Positions 50,076 to 58,962 of a DNA stretch of 64,000 bases are shown in pieces (the first letter of the stretch is position 1; every line of letters starts with the position of its first letter). The notes below the pieces were generated by a model. It was not told where the DNA came from. It saw only the letters and a list, made by a program, of their open reading frames with translations, and searched no databases. The position numbers were made by a program, and so were the translations under genes. Origin of the DNA: Nitzschia sp. DOCU1 (lineage: Eukaryota > Bacillariophyta > Bacillariophyceae > Bacillariales > Bacillariaceae); contig OX595993.1 of assembly GCA_951394045.1 (NCBI GenBank), positions 2,108,001 through 2,172,000 of the forward strand, read 5' to 3'.

Positions 50076-51554
50076 TTCTACAAGGAATTTGTTCCCAATC
50101 CACCATCAACATCGGCCCAGCCATCGGAAGACGAGAAACCACCAAACCCCACCTGCCAGGCGGCAACGGGAGGAGATTGTGGCTGTGGTCCATGGAAAGC
50201 AGACATGGAACAATGGAGAAGTGGAGTAGATCTTTTACAAGGGCAGATGTCGATCACCCTTGATGAGAATAAGGAACGCCTTGAACGTCACATGGAAAAT
50301 TATAAAAACTGGCGCACGGCGACAGAAGACACCATAAGACAAAATCAAGGCCCGACGACACCCAAATCTCGACCGCGTTTCTATCCCCTGTGGAAGAATC
50401 AAGCGCAAGCCCAAACCACAGACCCAACAGCAGTCACCCCAGACCCAGCAGCCTATGCAAGAGCAGAGAACATTCGGCACAACCTCAGGAAATATCAGTC
50501 TGCAGATGTCCCTGAAGTCATCAGCGATGAAGATTACGATGAGCTGGCAGTAGCCACATTCTACGAATCATTCCGCACGACAGCAGGGCACTACAATATT
50601 GAACTTGTTCCCCTGGACGACTTGGCATCAGAGGGCACCATTGAATCTCAATCAATTCGTGAACTACCAGAAGCTATTCGTCGCAGTGTCAATGAAACAA
50701 TCTACAACAAACTGCAGCAGATTGTTCCACCGGAAGTGAAATCGCTACGAAGCATCATCGACTGTTATGCGGTGGAACGCGATGGATACAAAGCCCTGTA
50801 CTCCATCATGCAACAAAATTGTGAAGAACTCAAACTGATTCCGAAGCAGCGCGGTCCACAATGGAAACATGATGAAGATGGATGGCGTTTCCTCGGACGC
50901 TTCAAAGGGTACTTGCGAGAAGAAGAGCGCCGAGGCGTAGTATGGACCGAATACCAAAAGGCGGTCAACATACTGCAACGTGCCATGACTCATCCCCGAT
51001 ATGAGACCAAGGCAACGGCATTCATGGCAGCACTACTCACAGCCTCGAAAGATGGAGAGTTCGATTGGTCACCATTTGAGATGCACCGCCTCATGGGCAG
51101 TCTTGAAGACCGCAACAGCAAGAAAAATCCCATTGATCTCACCAAGGGAGATCCAGCGGTCATCAACCGTTTTGGAAATGGCAATGGCAATGGACAAAGG
51201 GGCAGAAGTCCAAGCCCACGACGTCCACGAAGGGAAGTGCAATGTGAAATGTGCCACAACTTCGGGCACAATATCGATGAAGACCCATGCCGCATTGGGG
51301 CACAATGTTTTCATTGCCTCAGCTTTATCGAAAAGCATCCCCAAAAAGCACAGCAGAATGCCAAAGCGTACACGATGATGAACCAAGCCAGGACCATCAA
51401 ACAAATGGAGTCGCAACTACCCCATCTGAGCCAGCAGGAAAGAGAACAGGTGATCTTCACTCTCTCCACTGCAATGACCACTGACAATCCTGCTCCGAAG
51501 AAAACGCCACGACCACCTATGGTAGAAACGGTGGACGAGAAGGAACAATACTGA
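50076..51554 (+). CDS. Copia gag, C-terminal part with zinc knuckle
   Basis: In the same frame as the preceding ORF; the first ATG in this part is at about 50205. It includes the gag-like stretch WKHDEDGWRFLGRFKGYLREEERRGVVWTEYQKAVNIL and a nucleic-acid-binding knuckle CEMCHNFGHNIDEDPC (C-x2-C-x4-H-x6-C, with a longer last spacing than the retroviral x4), followed by CFHC. It ends with TGA 51552-51554; the frame then runs on without another stop into pol. Confidence 0.8.
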   Translation, partial: FYKEFVPNPPSTSAQPSEDEKPPNPTCQAATGGDCGCGPWKADMEQWRSGVDLLQGQMSITLDENKERLERHMENYKNWRTATEDTIRQNQGPTTPKSRPRFYPLWKNQAQAQTTDPTAVTPDPAAYARAENIRHNLRKYQSADVPEVISDEDYDELAVATFYESFRTTAGHYNIELVPLDDLASEGTIESQSIRELPEAIRRSVNETIYNKLQQIVPPEVKSLRSIIDCYAVERDGYKALYSIMQQNCEELKLIPKQRGPQWKHDEDGWRFLGRFKGYLREEERRGVVWTEYQKAVNILQRAMTHPRYETKATAFMAALLTASKDGEFDWSPFEMHRLMGSLEDRNSKKNPIDLTKGDPAVINRFGNGNGNGQRGRSPSPRRPRREVQCEMCHNFGHNIDEDPCRIGAQCFHCLSFIEKHPQKAQQNAKAYTMMNQARTIKQMESQLPHLSQQEREQVIFTLSTAMTTDNPAPKKTPRPPMVETVDEKEQY

Positions 51555-51590
51555 GGAACAGCGAAATCTCCGAGTCCACATGGCGCAAGA

Positions 51591-54500
51591 ATGGACTCGG
51601 AAGATAAGCGACCGCCAAGACCATCGAAGCCCCCTGACGAGAATAATGACGGCACAACATTGCCCGACAACACTCGTGAATACCTTGGCAGCAATAGGAA
51701 TTGGTCCGCTTCTCTTGGACCAGCAGTACGGAGGCTGGAACTCAACGAAATATGGCGAAAAATGGGAGTCCTCGACATCATTCAAGCATCTTCGCACTCG
51801 GCTGGAACTGTTGCCGACATGCTTGCAGGCACCGAATATCAAGTCGAACGTCCACCTACAGTCGAGCTAATGCAATGCCCTCCACATATGATTGATGAAC
51901 ATGTGAACAGCCCGACGTATAAGGTCCACAATGCGTATTCCAGACGCATTGTCCAGAACTTTTGTGTCAGGAAATCCGACATGCAGCAGAAAACTCGCGA
52001 TGCAGTATGGAAAGCGATACAAGGCGATACAGGCGCCAACTGCACAGCGACCAACGATAAGACCATTCTATGGAATTATCAACTTCTGCGCAAACCGATT
52101 CCAATCACGACGTACAACACGGACACCGCCTCTGAACAAGCATGCTACGCTATTGGAGTAGGCGTAATCAAGTTGATCTCGGATGATAATACTATATTGG
52201 ACTGTCGAGCCCTGCACTGCCCCAATGCGACAGGCACAATACTCTCACCCCACCGGATAATGATGGATGAAAACAATATCAATGAATTCAACCATCGAGG
52301 CATCAAAGATGGAGGAGGTTCGATTGAGTTCTACGACGAAAATGGCCGCTACATTGCCAGTATTAGTATGACATCACAACGTGATGGCATATACATGGCG
52401 GCCAACCAGATTCTTATTCCAAAGGACTCGCATGGCATCAAACTTGCGGACCCCAAGGACGAGCAAGAGCTTCGGACCTACCATGCGACCACTATTAATC
52501 CCATTGAGAAGGAACCGGTGATAACCGAACTTGATACGGAATTTGAGGCGACGATTAATCAGCTCCAACAAGATCCCGCGAAGTTGACTCAACAACTCTA
52601 TAACATGGAGCTGTGGCACCAGAGAATGGGACACGTTGGTTGGCGCACACTACAGAAGACTCGAGAACTAGTGGACGGCATCCCACCACTTCCGACACAA
52701 GATCCGAGCTTCCATTGTCCATCATGCGACCAATCGAAGCAGACCAAGAAATCGGGACAGCAAGAAGCTACGAGAGAATCATTTCTACCGGGGACTGCAT
52801 TCCATATGGATCTGGGATTCGTATCGGGACCCAGTAATCTGGAAGATGTACTGCAGAAGGGCGCCACCCCACGTATGACCACCCAAAAGTCATACGACGG
52901 GTATGTGGCATACCTCCTCATAGTTGACGCAGCAACTCGATACTCCTGGGTGTTCCTCTTGAAGAACAAACGCCCACCGCTACGGATCATCGACGCATTT
53001 CTCGCAACAAATGGCTGCGCCAAGCAATACAAGAAATGCCACGCCATCACTACATCTCCGGACGGCACATTAGCTCGATCTCAAGAATTCAGAACGGCAT
53101 GCGCAAACCAGGGATTCCGCATCGAAACGCATGACTATGAATCTGGATTGGACAGGCCAACCTTTACGGTAATGACGGACAATGGAACGGAACTGTCAGG
53201 ATTGGAAGAATTCCGCAAAGTAGTCTTCGATCACGGCTACATCCCACAAACGACAGCCCCAGACGCCTCTAGCCAATCAGGCAAGGGAGAAAGGCCCCAT
53301 CGAACGCTGAAAGAGAGAACACGCTGTATGCTCTACACAGCAGGTCTCGGTACGGAATTTTGGAGTGACGCAATACTCCATGCGGTATGGCTACAGAACC
53401 GCACATATCATCGTGCCATCGATGATACCCCGTACAAGGCATGGACGGGACGAAAGCCCACGCTAGATGGTCTTCTGACATTTGGCTGCAAAGTCACCTC
53501 TAAGAAGACCGGGAAACGACCAAGCACGAATGATCCCCACACGTACGACGGAATCTTCCTTGGATATCGCGCAACAATGGATAACATTGTTTTCTGGAAC
53601 ACCCGAACCAAGCAGAAGATGACAACGAAACACTATACGGTGGATGAGTTAGAATATGGACGCCACCCCAACGAACGAAGCCCTGCGTCTCAACATTTGA
53701 TAGAGAAGAAAACGGGTACGCCACACAACGAGCGCCGGAGCGACAAGTTTCATGACCAGGCGATTCACCTGGATCCAGACAAGGCACTCGTATTAGGGGA
53801 AGAAACTGCTGCCGCTGCGGCCTCATTTACGATTAGGAGTGTGAGACGCCCGACAACGGTAGAGCTTCACAATCAACTCAGGCTACTCGATTTCAGCACA
53901 AGCCTGTTGGGACCTGCCATTATTGAAGAACTTCCTATCAGCACCGCACACCCGAACCTTGGGCTTGTGGTCACTGAACATCCGGATCTGATTGACACGG
54001 TTCTATTCAAACGATGTCAAACAGGCACGGTCGCCCATCAGAAGATTAAACGATGGCGCAGTCGACTCAAAGACTCTATCATCCGCTCGATCGACAAGTA
54101 TGTGATAAAGAAACCAGAAGACATTGCAAGAGCACTAACGGAATGCAGAAAACGAAGAATGATCACTGTGAAAGTGGAATTTTCTCAACCGAATTGGAGC
54201 GCAACTAACAGTGAAGGATTACCGATGCTGCACTTTGATCAACTCAACGTCATCGCGCACCATCTTCACTACCTCACGACGGGCGAAGATCTCTGGACCG
54301 ACAAAACGACCTGGCCAGAAATCACCGACGAGATGATAGACTCTTGCATTAATCAAGGCATCGCGATACCTAAACTGACTCGACGTCGCGCCAAACAATT
54401 GGATGACTGGACGGATTTTCGCGACTCGGAATGGTCACAACTTGATAAATACGCGAAACAGGAAATGTTTGGAGAACCATGTCCACGGCCACGCAATGCC

Positions 54501-56249
54501 ACGATACTACCGTGGGTGTGGACATACCTATACAAACAAGACCCGGTTACGATGGAGATGAAAGCCAAAGCCCGCGGCACATGTAATGGCGGCCCGAGAT
54601 ATGGAAAGGTGGTGACGCTAGCGGAAACATTTGCAGCCTGTTTGGAGCAACCGGCCCACCGACTTGCATGGGCATTGACGGCAGCCCACAACCATGTAGC
54701 TCTAGGATGCGATGTTGCCAACGCATTTGCGGAAGCAGAAGGACCAACGGACCCCTTCTATATGGAAATAGATGATCAATTTCAAGAATGGTGGGTAACA
54801 CATCTCGGACATGCTCCAATCCCAAGAGGCCACGTGATCCCAATCTTGAAAAATCTCCAAGGTCACCCGGAGGCACCCAGACTATGGTTGAGACACATCG
54901 ACGCCATCATGCAGGAGAAGCTCGAATTCACCCCCACAACGCATGAACCATGTCTCTACTATAAACATGTATCACGCGCCACAGGAACGACCGCCGCAAC
55001 GACCACTGGAGTGTCAGCCGACTCGACCACCCGACCCAGCCCGTATGATGACTCAACAATGGAGGACCCTCTAGGAACCCTGATATTCGTTCTGCGGCAA
55101 GTTGACGACTTCATGATATCTGCACCAACAAGACTCATGGCGGACGAAGTCAGAAACCAAATTCAACAACACATGACGAACAAATTGAATGACTTGGGTC
55201 TCATTCAGCGGTTCAATGGAGTTGACATTCAGCAAACAAAACACTATGTCAAACTGCACTGTTCGAGTTACATTGACAAGATTGTATCCCACCACGGCTG
55301 GCAGAATGACAAAGCCGCCAAGTTCCCCATACCAATGCGTAATGATTCAACCTACCAAGCTGAGCTGGAACTAACGCATGGCCCCACTGACCCAAAAGAA
55401 CACAAGCGTCTGGAACAGGAAACGGGCTTCAGCTACCGACAAGCTATTGGGGAACTTATCTTTGCACTTACTGTGTGTCGCCTGGACATCTCGGCCGCAG
55501 TAATAAAATTGAGTCAATATGCTGAAGCCCCTGCCAAATGCCACTACCAAGCCGTTCGACACGTTTTTTCCTACTTGAATGCAACTAAAGAAGAAGGGAT
55601 ATACTACTGGCGACCTGAGCCGAATGACGATCTACCGGACGAACCCCTCCCAAGTACTGTAACTCATGACGAAATCCTACGACAGTTTAGGCAAGCTACC
55701 GATGCACTATCACTATATGGGGCCTCTGACGCAACATGGGGCACGGACCGCAGACACCGACGATCCATTAGCGGGGTAGTCTTCATGATCGCCGGAGGAG
55801 CAATATACTATCGAACACGAATCCAACCGACCATCGCACTGAGCTCAACGGAAGCGGAATTGGCCGCGATGGCCGATGCAGGCAAGGCAGCCTTATACTT
55901 ACGATCAATCCTGGAGGAGCTAGGAATAGCACAAACAGAGCCAACAAAAATCCTTGTCGACAATCGCGGAGCCCGACAATTCACTAACGCCCAACAGCCC
56001 ACTCGCCGGACCAGACATATTGAAATCAAAGAGCTTGTAATCCAGCAGTGGACTGAGGACGAACTAATACATTTCGAAGACGTCAAGACCAACCTAAATC
56101 CGAGTGACTCCCTCAGCAAGGCCCTCGGTCGTATCAAATTTTATGAACAGAATGAAATCCTCATGGGAAAGAGACGACCGGACTACAACACACAACAACC
56201 ACGGATCAAAACTCTCCACTTCAAGAATCTACGCGAATATCTTCTCTAG
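51591..56249 (+). CDS. Copia pol polyprotein
   Basis: 1552 codons, intact. Protease: GDTGANC (about residue 145). Integrase: HHCC zinc finger HQRMGHV...CPSCDQSK (about 342-383) and a DDE core with Asp in FHMDLGF (about 405), Asp in VMTDNGTE (about 527) and Glu in GKGERPHR (about 566). Reverse transcriptase: ALGCDVANAFAEAEG (about 1038) and the catalytic QVDDF (about 1169). RNase H: YGASDATWG, SSTEAELAAMADA and LVDNRGARQF (about 1376-1460), ending with SDSLSKALG. The ATG at 51591 lies 36 nt after gag's TGA in the same frame, so pol could be made by readthrough or by internal initiation. Confidence 0.93.
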   Translation: MDSEDKRPPRPSKPPDENNDGTTLPDNTREYLGSNRNWSASLGPAVRRLELNEIWRKMGVLDIIQASSHSAGTVADMLAGTEYQVERPPTVELMQCPPHMIDEHVNSPTYKVHNAYSRRIVQNFCVRKSDMQQKTRDAVWKAIQGDTGANCTATNDKTILWNYQLLRKPIPITTYNTDTASEQACYAIGVGVIKLISDDNTILDCRALHCPNATGTILSPHRIMMDENNINEFNHRGIKDGGGSIEFYDENGRYIASISMTSQRDGIYMAANQILIPKDSHGIKLADPKDEQELRTYHATTINPIEKEPVITELDTEFEATINQLQQDPAKLTQQLYNMELWHQRMGHVGWRTLQKTRELVDGIPPLPTQDPSFHCPSCDQSKQTKKSGQQEATRESFLPGTAFHMDLGFVSGPSNLEDVLQKGATPRMTTQKSYDGYVAYLLIVDAATRYSWVFLLKNKRPPLRIIDAFLATNGCAKQYKKCHAITTSPDGTLARSQEFRTACANQGFRIETHDYESGLDRPTFTVMTDNGTELSGLEEFRKVVFDHGYIPQTTAPDASSQSGKGERPHRTLKERTRCMLYTAGLGTEFWSDAILHAVWLQNRTYHRAIDDTPYKAWTGRKPTLDGLLTFGCKVTSKKTGKRPSTNDPHTYDGIFLGYRATMDNIVFWNTRTKQKMTTKHYTVDELEYGRHPNERSPASQHLIEKKTGTPHNERRSDKFHDQAIHLDPDKALVLGEETAAAAASFTIRSVRRPTTVELHNQLRLLDFSTSLLGPAIIEELPISTAHPNLGLVVTEHPDLIDTVLFKRCQTGTVAHQKIKRWRSRLKDSIIRSIDKYVIKKPEDIARALTECRKRRMITVKVEFSQPNWSATNSEGLPMLHFDQLNVIAHHLHYLTTGEDLWTDKTTWPEITDEMIDSCINQGIAIPKLTRRRAKQLDDWTDFRDSEWSQLDKYAKQEMFGEPCPRPRNATILPWVWTYLYKQDPVTMEMKAKARGTCNGGPRYGKVVTLAETFAACLEQPAHRLAWALTAAHNHVALGCDVANAFAEAEGPTDPFYMEIDDQFQEWWVTHLGHAPIPRGHVIPILKNLQGHPEAPRLWLRHIDAIMQEKLEFTPTTHEPCLYYKHVSRATGTTAATTTGVSADSTTRPSPYDDSTMEDPLGTLIFVLRQVDDFMISAPTRLMADEVRNQIQQHMTNKLNDLGLIQRFNGVDIQQTKHYVKLHCSSYIDKIVSHHGWQNDKAAKFPIPMRNDSTYQAELELTHGPTDPKEHKRLEQETGFSYRQAIGELIFALTVCRLDISAAVIKLSQYAEAPAKCHYQAVRHVFSYLNATKEEGIYYWRPEPNDDLPDEPLPSTVTHDEILRQFRQATDALSLYGASDATWGTDRRHRRSISGVVFMIAGGAIYYRTRIQPTIALSSTEAELAAMADAGKAALYLRSILEELGIAQTEPTKILVDNRGARQFTNAQQPTRRTRHIEIKELVIQQWTEDELIHFEDVKTNLNPSDSLSKALGRIKFYEQNEILMGKRRPDYNTQQPRIKTLHFKNLREYLL

Positions 56250-56255
56250 ATCCTA

Positions 56256-57360
56256 GTGCCTCGTCGGGGCGCGCGGCCCACGTGGGCCGATGTGGGCCGA
56301 TGTGGGCCGATGAGCACGCTTCGTCGCGCAACAGAATGAGACCCTTGTCTCGCATCCTCTCGTCTCCAACTTTCAGGAATGAATATTCAGATATGATAGT
56401 TGGTCCTGATGACTCCTGTTTTGTTAAGATGTATGAGAAAAAGACTCAAACAACCGTCTGAATGCAGTGGTCCTCGCCAGAAATTGATAAATTCCCTCGC
56501 GCTGCGCGACGATGTGGGCCGCGTGGGCCGCACGTAGAAATGCTACTGGAAGCTACGGGAGGCCCACGTCCCAAGCGTCGAATTTTCGGCTACCAGCCAT
56601 TATCTTCTTCCAAAGTAATGAAAAAAGATGCTTCATTATCCAAACCGTTTTTAACCTTTCACTAAGAATAGTTATTGAATATGTGCCGAATTGGATTTTT
56701 GTCGGAAGACAAATTCAAGTGCTGCGAAGCCTCAACTTACGCCAGACATTTAGTCCAATTACTCAAATCCCCCGATCAAATTCGAACTAGTCGTAGTCGA
56801 ATTAGTCATCACGCGCTGTCATGCCGTGCAAAAAAACTGTTGGGGTTTGGTATCATGCTAAGCAACAGTTGACTCATGATTTTGGACCAGAGCATCAGGA
56901 TATCATTTGACTATCTGTCCTGTTAGTGGTTTCTTTTGTTGTTGTTCCTGTGTCCTGAAAAACCTTGGCTCTGCGATCGTTGGAATGAAAATGGGATTTG
57001 CGAAAAAATCGTCGAAAGACATCGTCGCGCGTACGTGCCTGTACAGTTCCGTATGCGCAGACCACGTGGGCAGAGGACCGCGGTTGATACTTTGAGTGTG
57101 ATATCTACGTCAACTAATAGGATGAATAACTCTTCCCTCATATATACCTTTAGTTTACTATGTTGGCTATTGGTTCGTGATGTTTTTTAGTTTGTCATCA
57201 TGTGTCAAGGTAGCTTCGGATGTCGATGAATGTGATGGTAGCAGTGTACTCAGGTAGCTGCCAGTAGCTGCCAGTACATTTTCTACGGGGTTTTCCACAT
57301 CTCTGCGCGTGGGCCGTGTGGGCCGTGGGCCGCGTGGGCCGCACGCCCCCGACGAGGCAC
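56256..57360. mobile_element. Nested non-autonomous TIR element (1,105 bp, TA duplication)
   Basis: The left end GTGCCTCGTCGGGGCGCGCG and the reverse-complemented right end GTGCCTCGTCGGGGGCGTGC match for about 26 of 27 positions, then both continue into arrays of GGCCCAC/GTGGGCC. TA flanks it on both sides (56254-56255 and 57361-57362), a Tc1/mariner-type duplication. Removing it places the pol stop (56247-56249) about 20 bp from the 3' LTR with a purine tract between, the expected copia structure. The interior has only short frames and no transposase. Confidence 0.8.
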
Positions 57361-57362
57361 TA

Positions 57363-57376
57363 GAAGTGTGGGGGGA
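57363..57376 (+). other. Polypurine tract of the copia element
   Basis: GAAGTGTGGGGGGA lies directly before the 3' LTR, the position where the plus-strand primer is retained. Almost all purine with two T. Confidence 0.7.
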
Positions 57377-57466
57377 TGTGAGGGACTAGACTCATAGGAC
57401 CACTAAGGTCACTTTAGCATGATACCAGTTACTACGTGTATCACTAGAGTCCGTACAGCATCTACA
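57377..57466 (+). repeat. 3' LTR
   Basis: 90 bp, TG...CA, near-identical to the 5' LTR, followed by the CATCG target duplication (57467-57471). Confidence 0.92.
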
Positions 57467-57575
57467 CATCGTCGTCGACCATGGCCCGCAAAGGATAGGT
57501 CACAACACCTTTTGACACCTCTCGTTGTACCAAAAGTCTTGCTCGGACACTACTGCATTGTTTGTGTGAGGATCC

Positions 57576-58496
57576 ATGGATCGCTCAGTCAGAGATTGGC
57601 GATTTCTACTCGTTTGGGCATCTTGTGTTGCCACGTGCTGGGGTGGCCGCCGATCTTTTGTTTCGGCGGCATTTACAAGTGGCCATGCTGCTAGACCGTG
57701 GCATTCATCATCGTCATGCATAGTCCACACTCGCCATTACGGAATAGCCGAATGGCGTGGACAATATGATGGCGCTTCTTCCGTCGACGACGATGAGCCC
57801 GTCACAAATTCTCTGTTGCTGCTTCCGATGGCCCCAAGCCACGCTCTGTTGCCCGGCCAGTACTCGGACACCATAATATTAAAGGAAGGACGATGGTTTG
57901 ATCTGCTAGATGAAGCCGTCGAAGACCATCATCATGTTATTGGTACGAGTCTCATGGGACCTGATGGATTGTTGCCCATTCTTCCGCTCTGTGAGATTGA
58001 TAACTACGAGTTAATGGCGGGCTATCGCGGCAAAGTGACGGCGTCGATTCGCTTGAAAGGAGTCGGAAGAGCCAAGTTAATACAATTAGAGCAGCTGAAA
58101 CCCATCATGATGGGGCGCGTACAAGAACTTCACGACGACGATCGACAAGCAGGCAGTGTCTTGAATGTTCTCAACGAGTTGGAATCCTTGCTCAACGACT
58201 GTGGACGACTCGACCAATACCAGGCCGCCTATCAATCGGCTCTAAGCGTTACTAAAAGTGCAAAAGGATCATCATCTCTATCATGTTCTGATTTGGACAA
58301 GCAAGAGGCTGCCAGTTGGGCTGCCACCATCGTGGCGTTGTCACTCAACGGGGAAGAAGACAAACTGGATCCCAGGGGTGCCAACGAGTCATTTCATGTC
58401 GGTACCTCGCGGTATCAAGCCTTATCCAGCATCAACGCATGGGATCGTCTCCAGGTAGCCATGTCAAAACTCATTGAGGCAACCTCGTTTCGATAA
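57576..58496 (+). CDS. LON substrate-binding-domain protein, possibly plastid-targeted
   Basis: 306 residues. NSLLLLPMAPSHALLPGQYSDTIILKEGRWFDLLDEAVEDHHHVIGTSLMGPDGLLPILPLCEIDNYELMAGYRGKVTASIRLKGVGRAKL has the pattern of the Lon N-terminal (PUA-like) domain: an initial beta strand with xxLPMxPxxxxLPG, then [VI]GT and C-EI. No AAA+ ATPase or protease domain follows, so it is a stand-alone LON-domain protein. The N-terminus (WRFLLVWASCVATCWGGRRSFVSAAFTSG) could be a signal peptide with an SAAF junction, hinting at plastid import. The copia 3' LTR ends 110 bp before its ATG, so promoter or 5' UTR may be affected. Confidence 0.75.
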   Translation: MDRSVRDWRFLLVWASCVATCWGGRRSFVSAAFTSGHAARPWHSSSSCIVHTRHYGIAEWRGQYDGASSVDDDEPVTNSLLLLPMAPSHALLPGQYSDTIILKEGRWFDLLDEAVEDHHHVIGTSLMGPDGLLPILPLCEIDNYELMAGYRGKVTASIRLKGVGRAKLIQLEQLKPIMMGRVQELHDDDRQAGSVLNVLNELESLLNDCGRLDQYQAAYQSALSVTKSAKGSSSLSCSDLDKQEAASWAATIVALSLNGEEDKLDPRGANESFHVGTSRYQALSSINAWDRLQVAMSKLIEATSFR

Positions 58497-58962
58497 TAAG
58501 AGCACTGACATTCTATAGAGAAAGTAAATGGCTTGGTGATGGTGGATAGCTCACATCGCACTTTTGCGTGGTTAGCTCATTAGGCTAGAATCGATCCACC
58601 CATATTCCGTCGTTTTTTTTGGAGCAACGTTCCAAATTCTCATGGCAAATCCATGGAAGATTCTACTACTAGAGACATGACTGACGAACAAAGCATCTAT
58701 CCAAGGGGTCAAGAATCGTAGCAAGGTGGCAGTTGCTTTACAACTTCGAACTAGTCGGGAGCCCATCATGTATGCATCCATGTATTTGGCGCGAACGACG
58801 TCATCGAAGGAGCGCCTTTGTGGACGCGACACGTAATAGGAAGATCCATCACGCATTCGATGCAATGGTTGGTTTAGCATAGTTCGTTAGGCTACGCCTT
58901 TTCTACCATGTGCTTTCACGCATTTTCTGGATATAAAATCTAGTGCCCGGCCCCCATCCTCA
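58497..58962. other. Intergenic region with one small minus-strand ORF
   Basis: The minus frame 58880-58572 (102 codons, ATG) reads MLNQPLHRMRDGSSYYVSRPQRRSFDDVVRAKYMDAYMMGSRLV; it looks protein-like but has no known domain. It lies between the LON gene and the 3' end of the GPCR and could be a small gene. I leave it as possible, at low confidence. Confidence 0.35.

Larger units (their letters stand above)
48092..57466 (+). mobile_element. Complete Ty1/copia LTR retrotransposon with a nested insertion
   Basis: 9.4 kb bounded by near-identical LTRs of about 90 bp (TGTGAGGG...TCTACA) and flanked by CATCG at 48087-48091 and 57467-57471. Order: 5' LTR, putative primer-binding region from 48181, gag, pol (protease-integrase-RT-RNase H, the copia order), nested TIR element, purine-rich tract, 3' LTR. 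Without the nested 1.1 kb the element is about 8.3 kb. All coding frames share one reading frame. LTR near-identity and open pol suggest recent insertion, after which the inner element arrived. It belongs with the diatom copia groups by enzyme order and host context. Confidence 0.93.
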
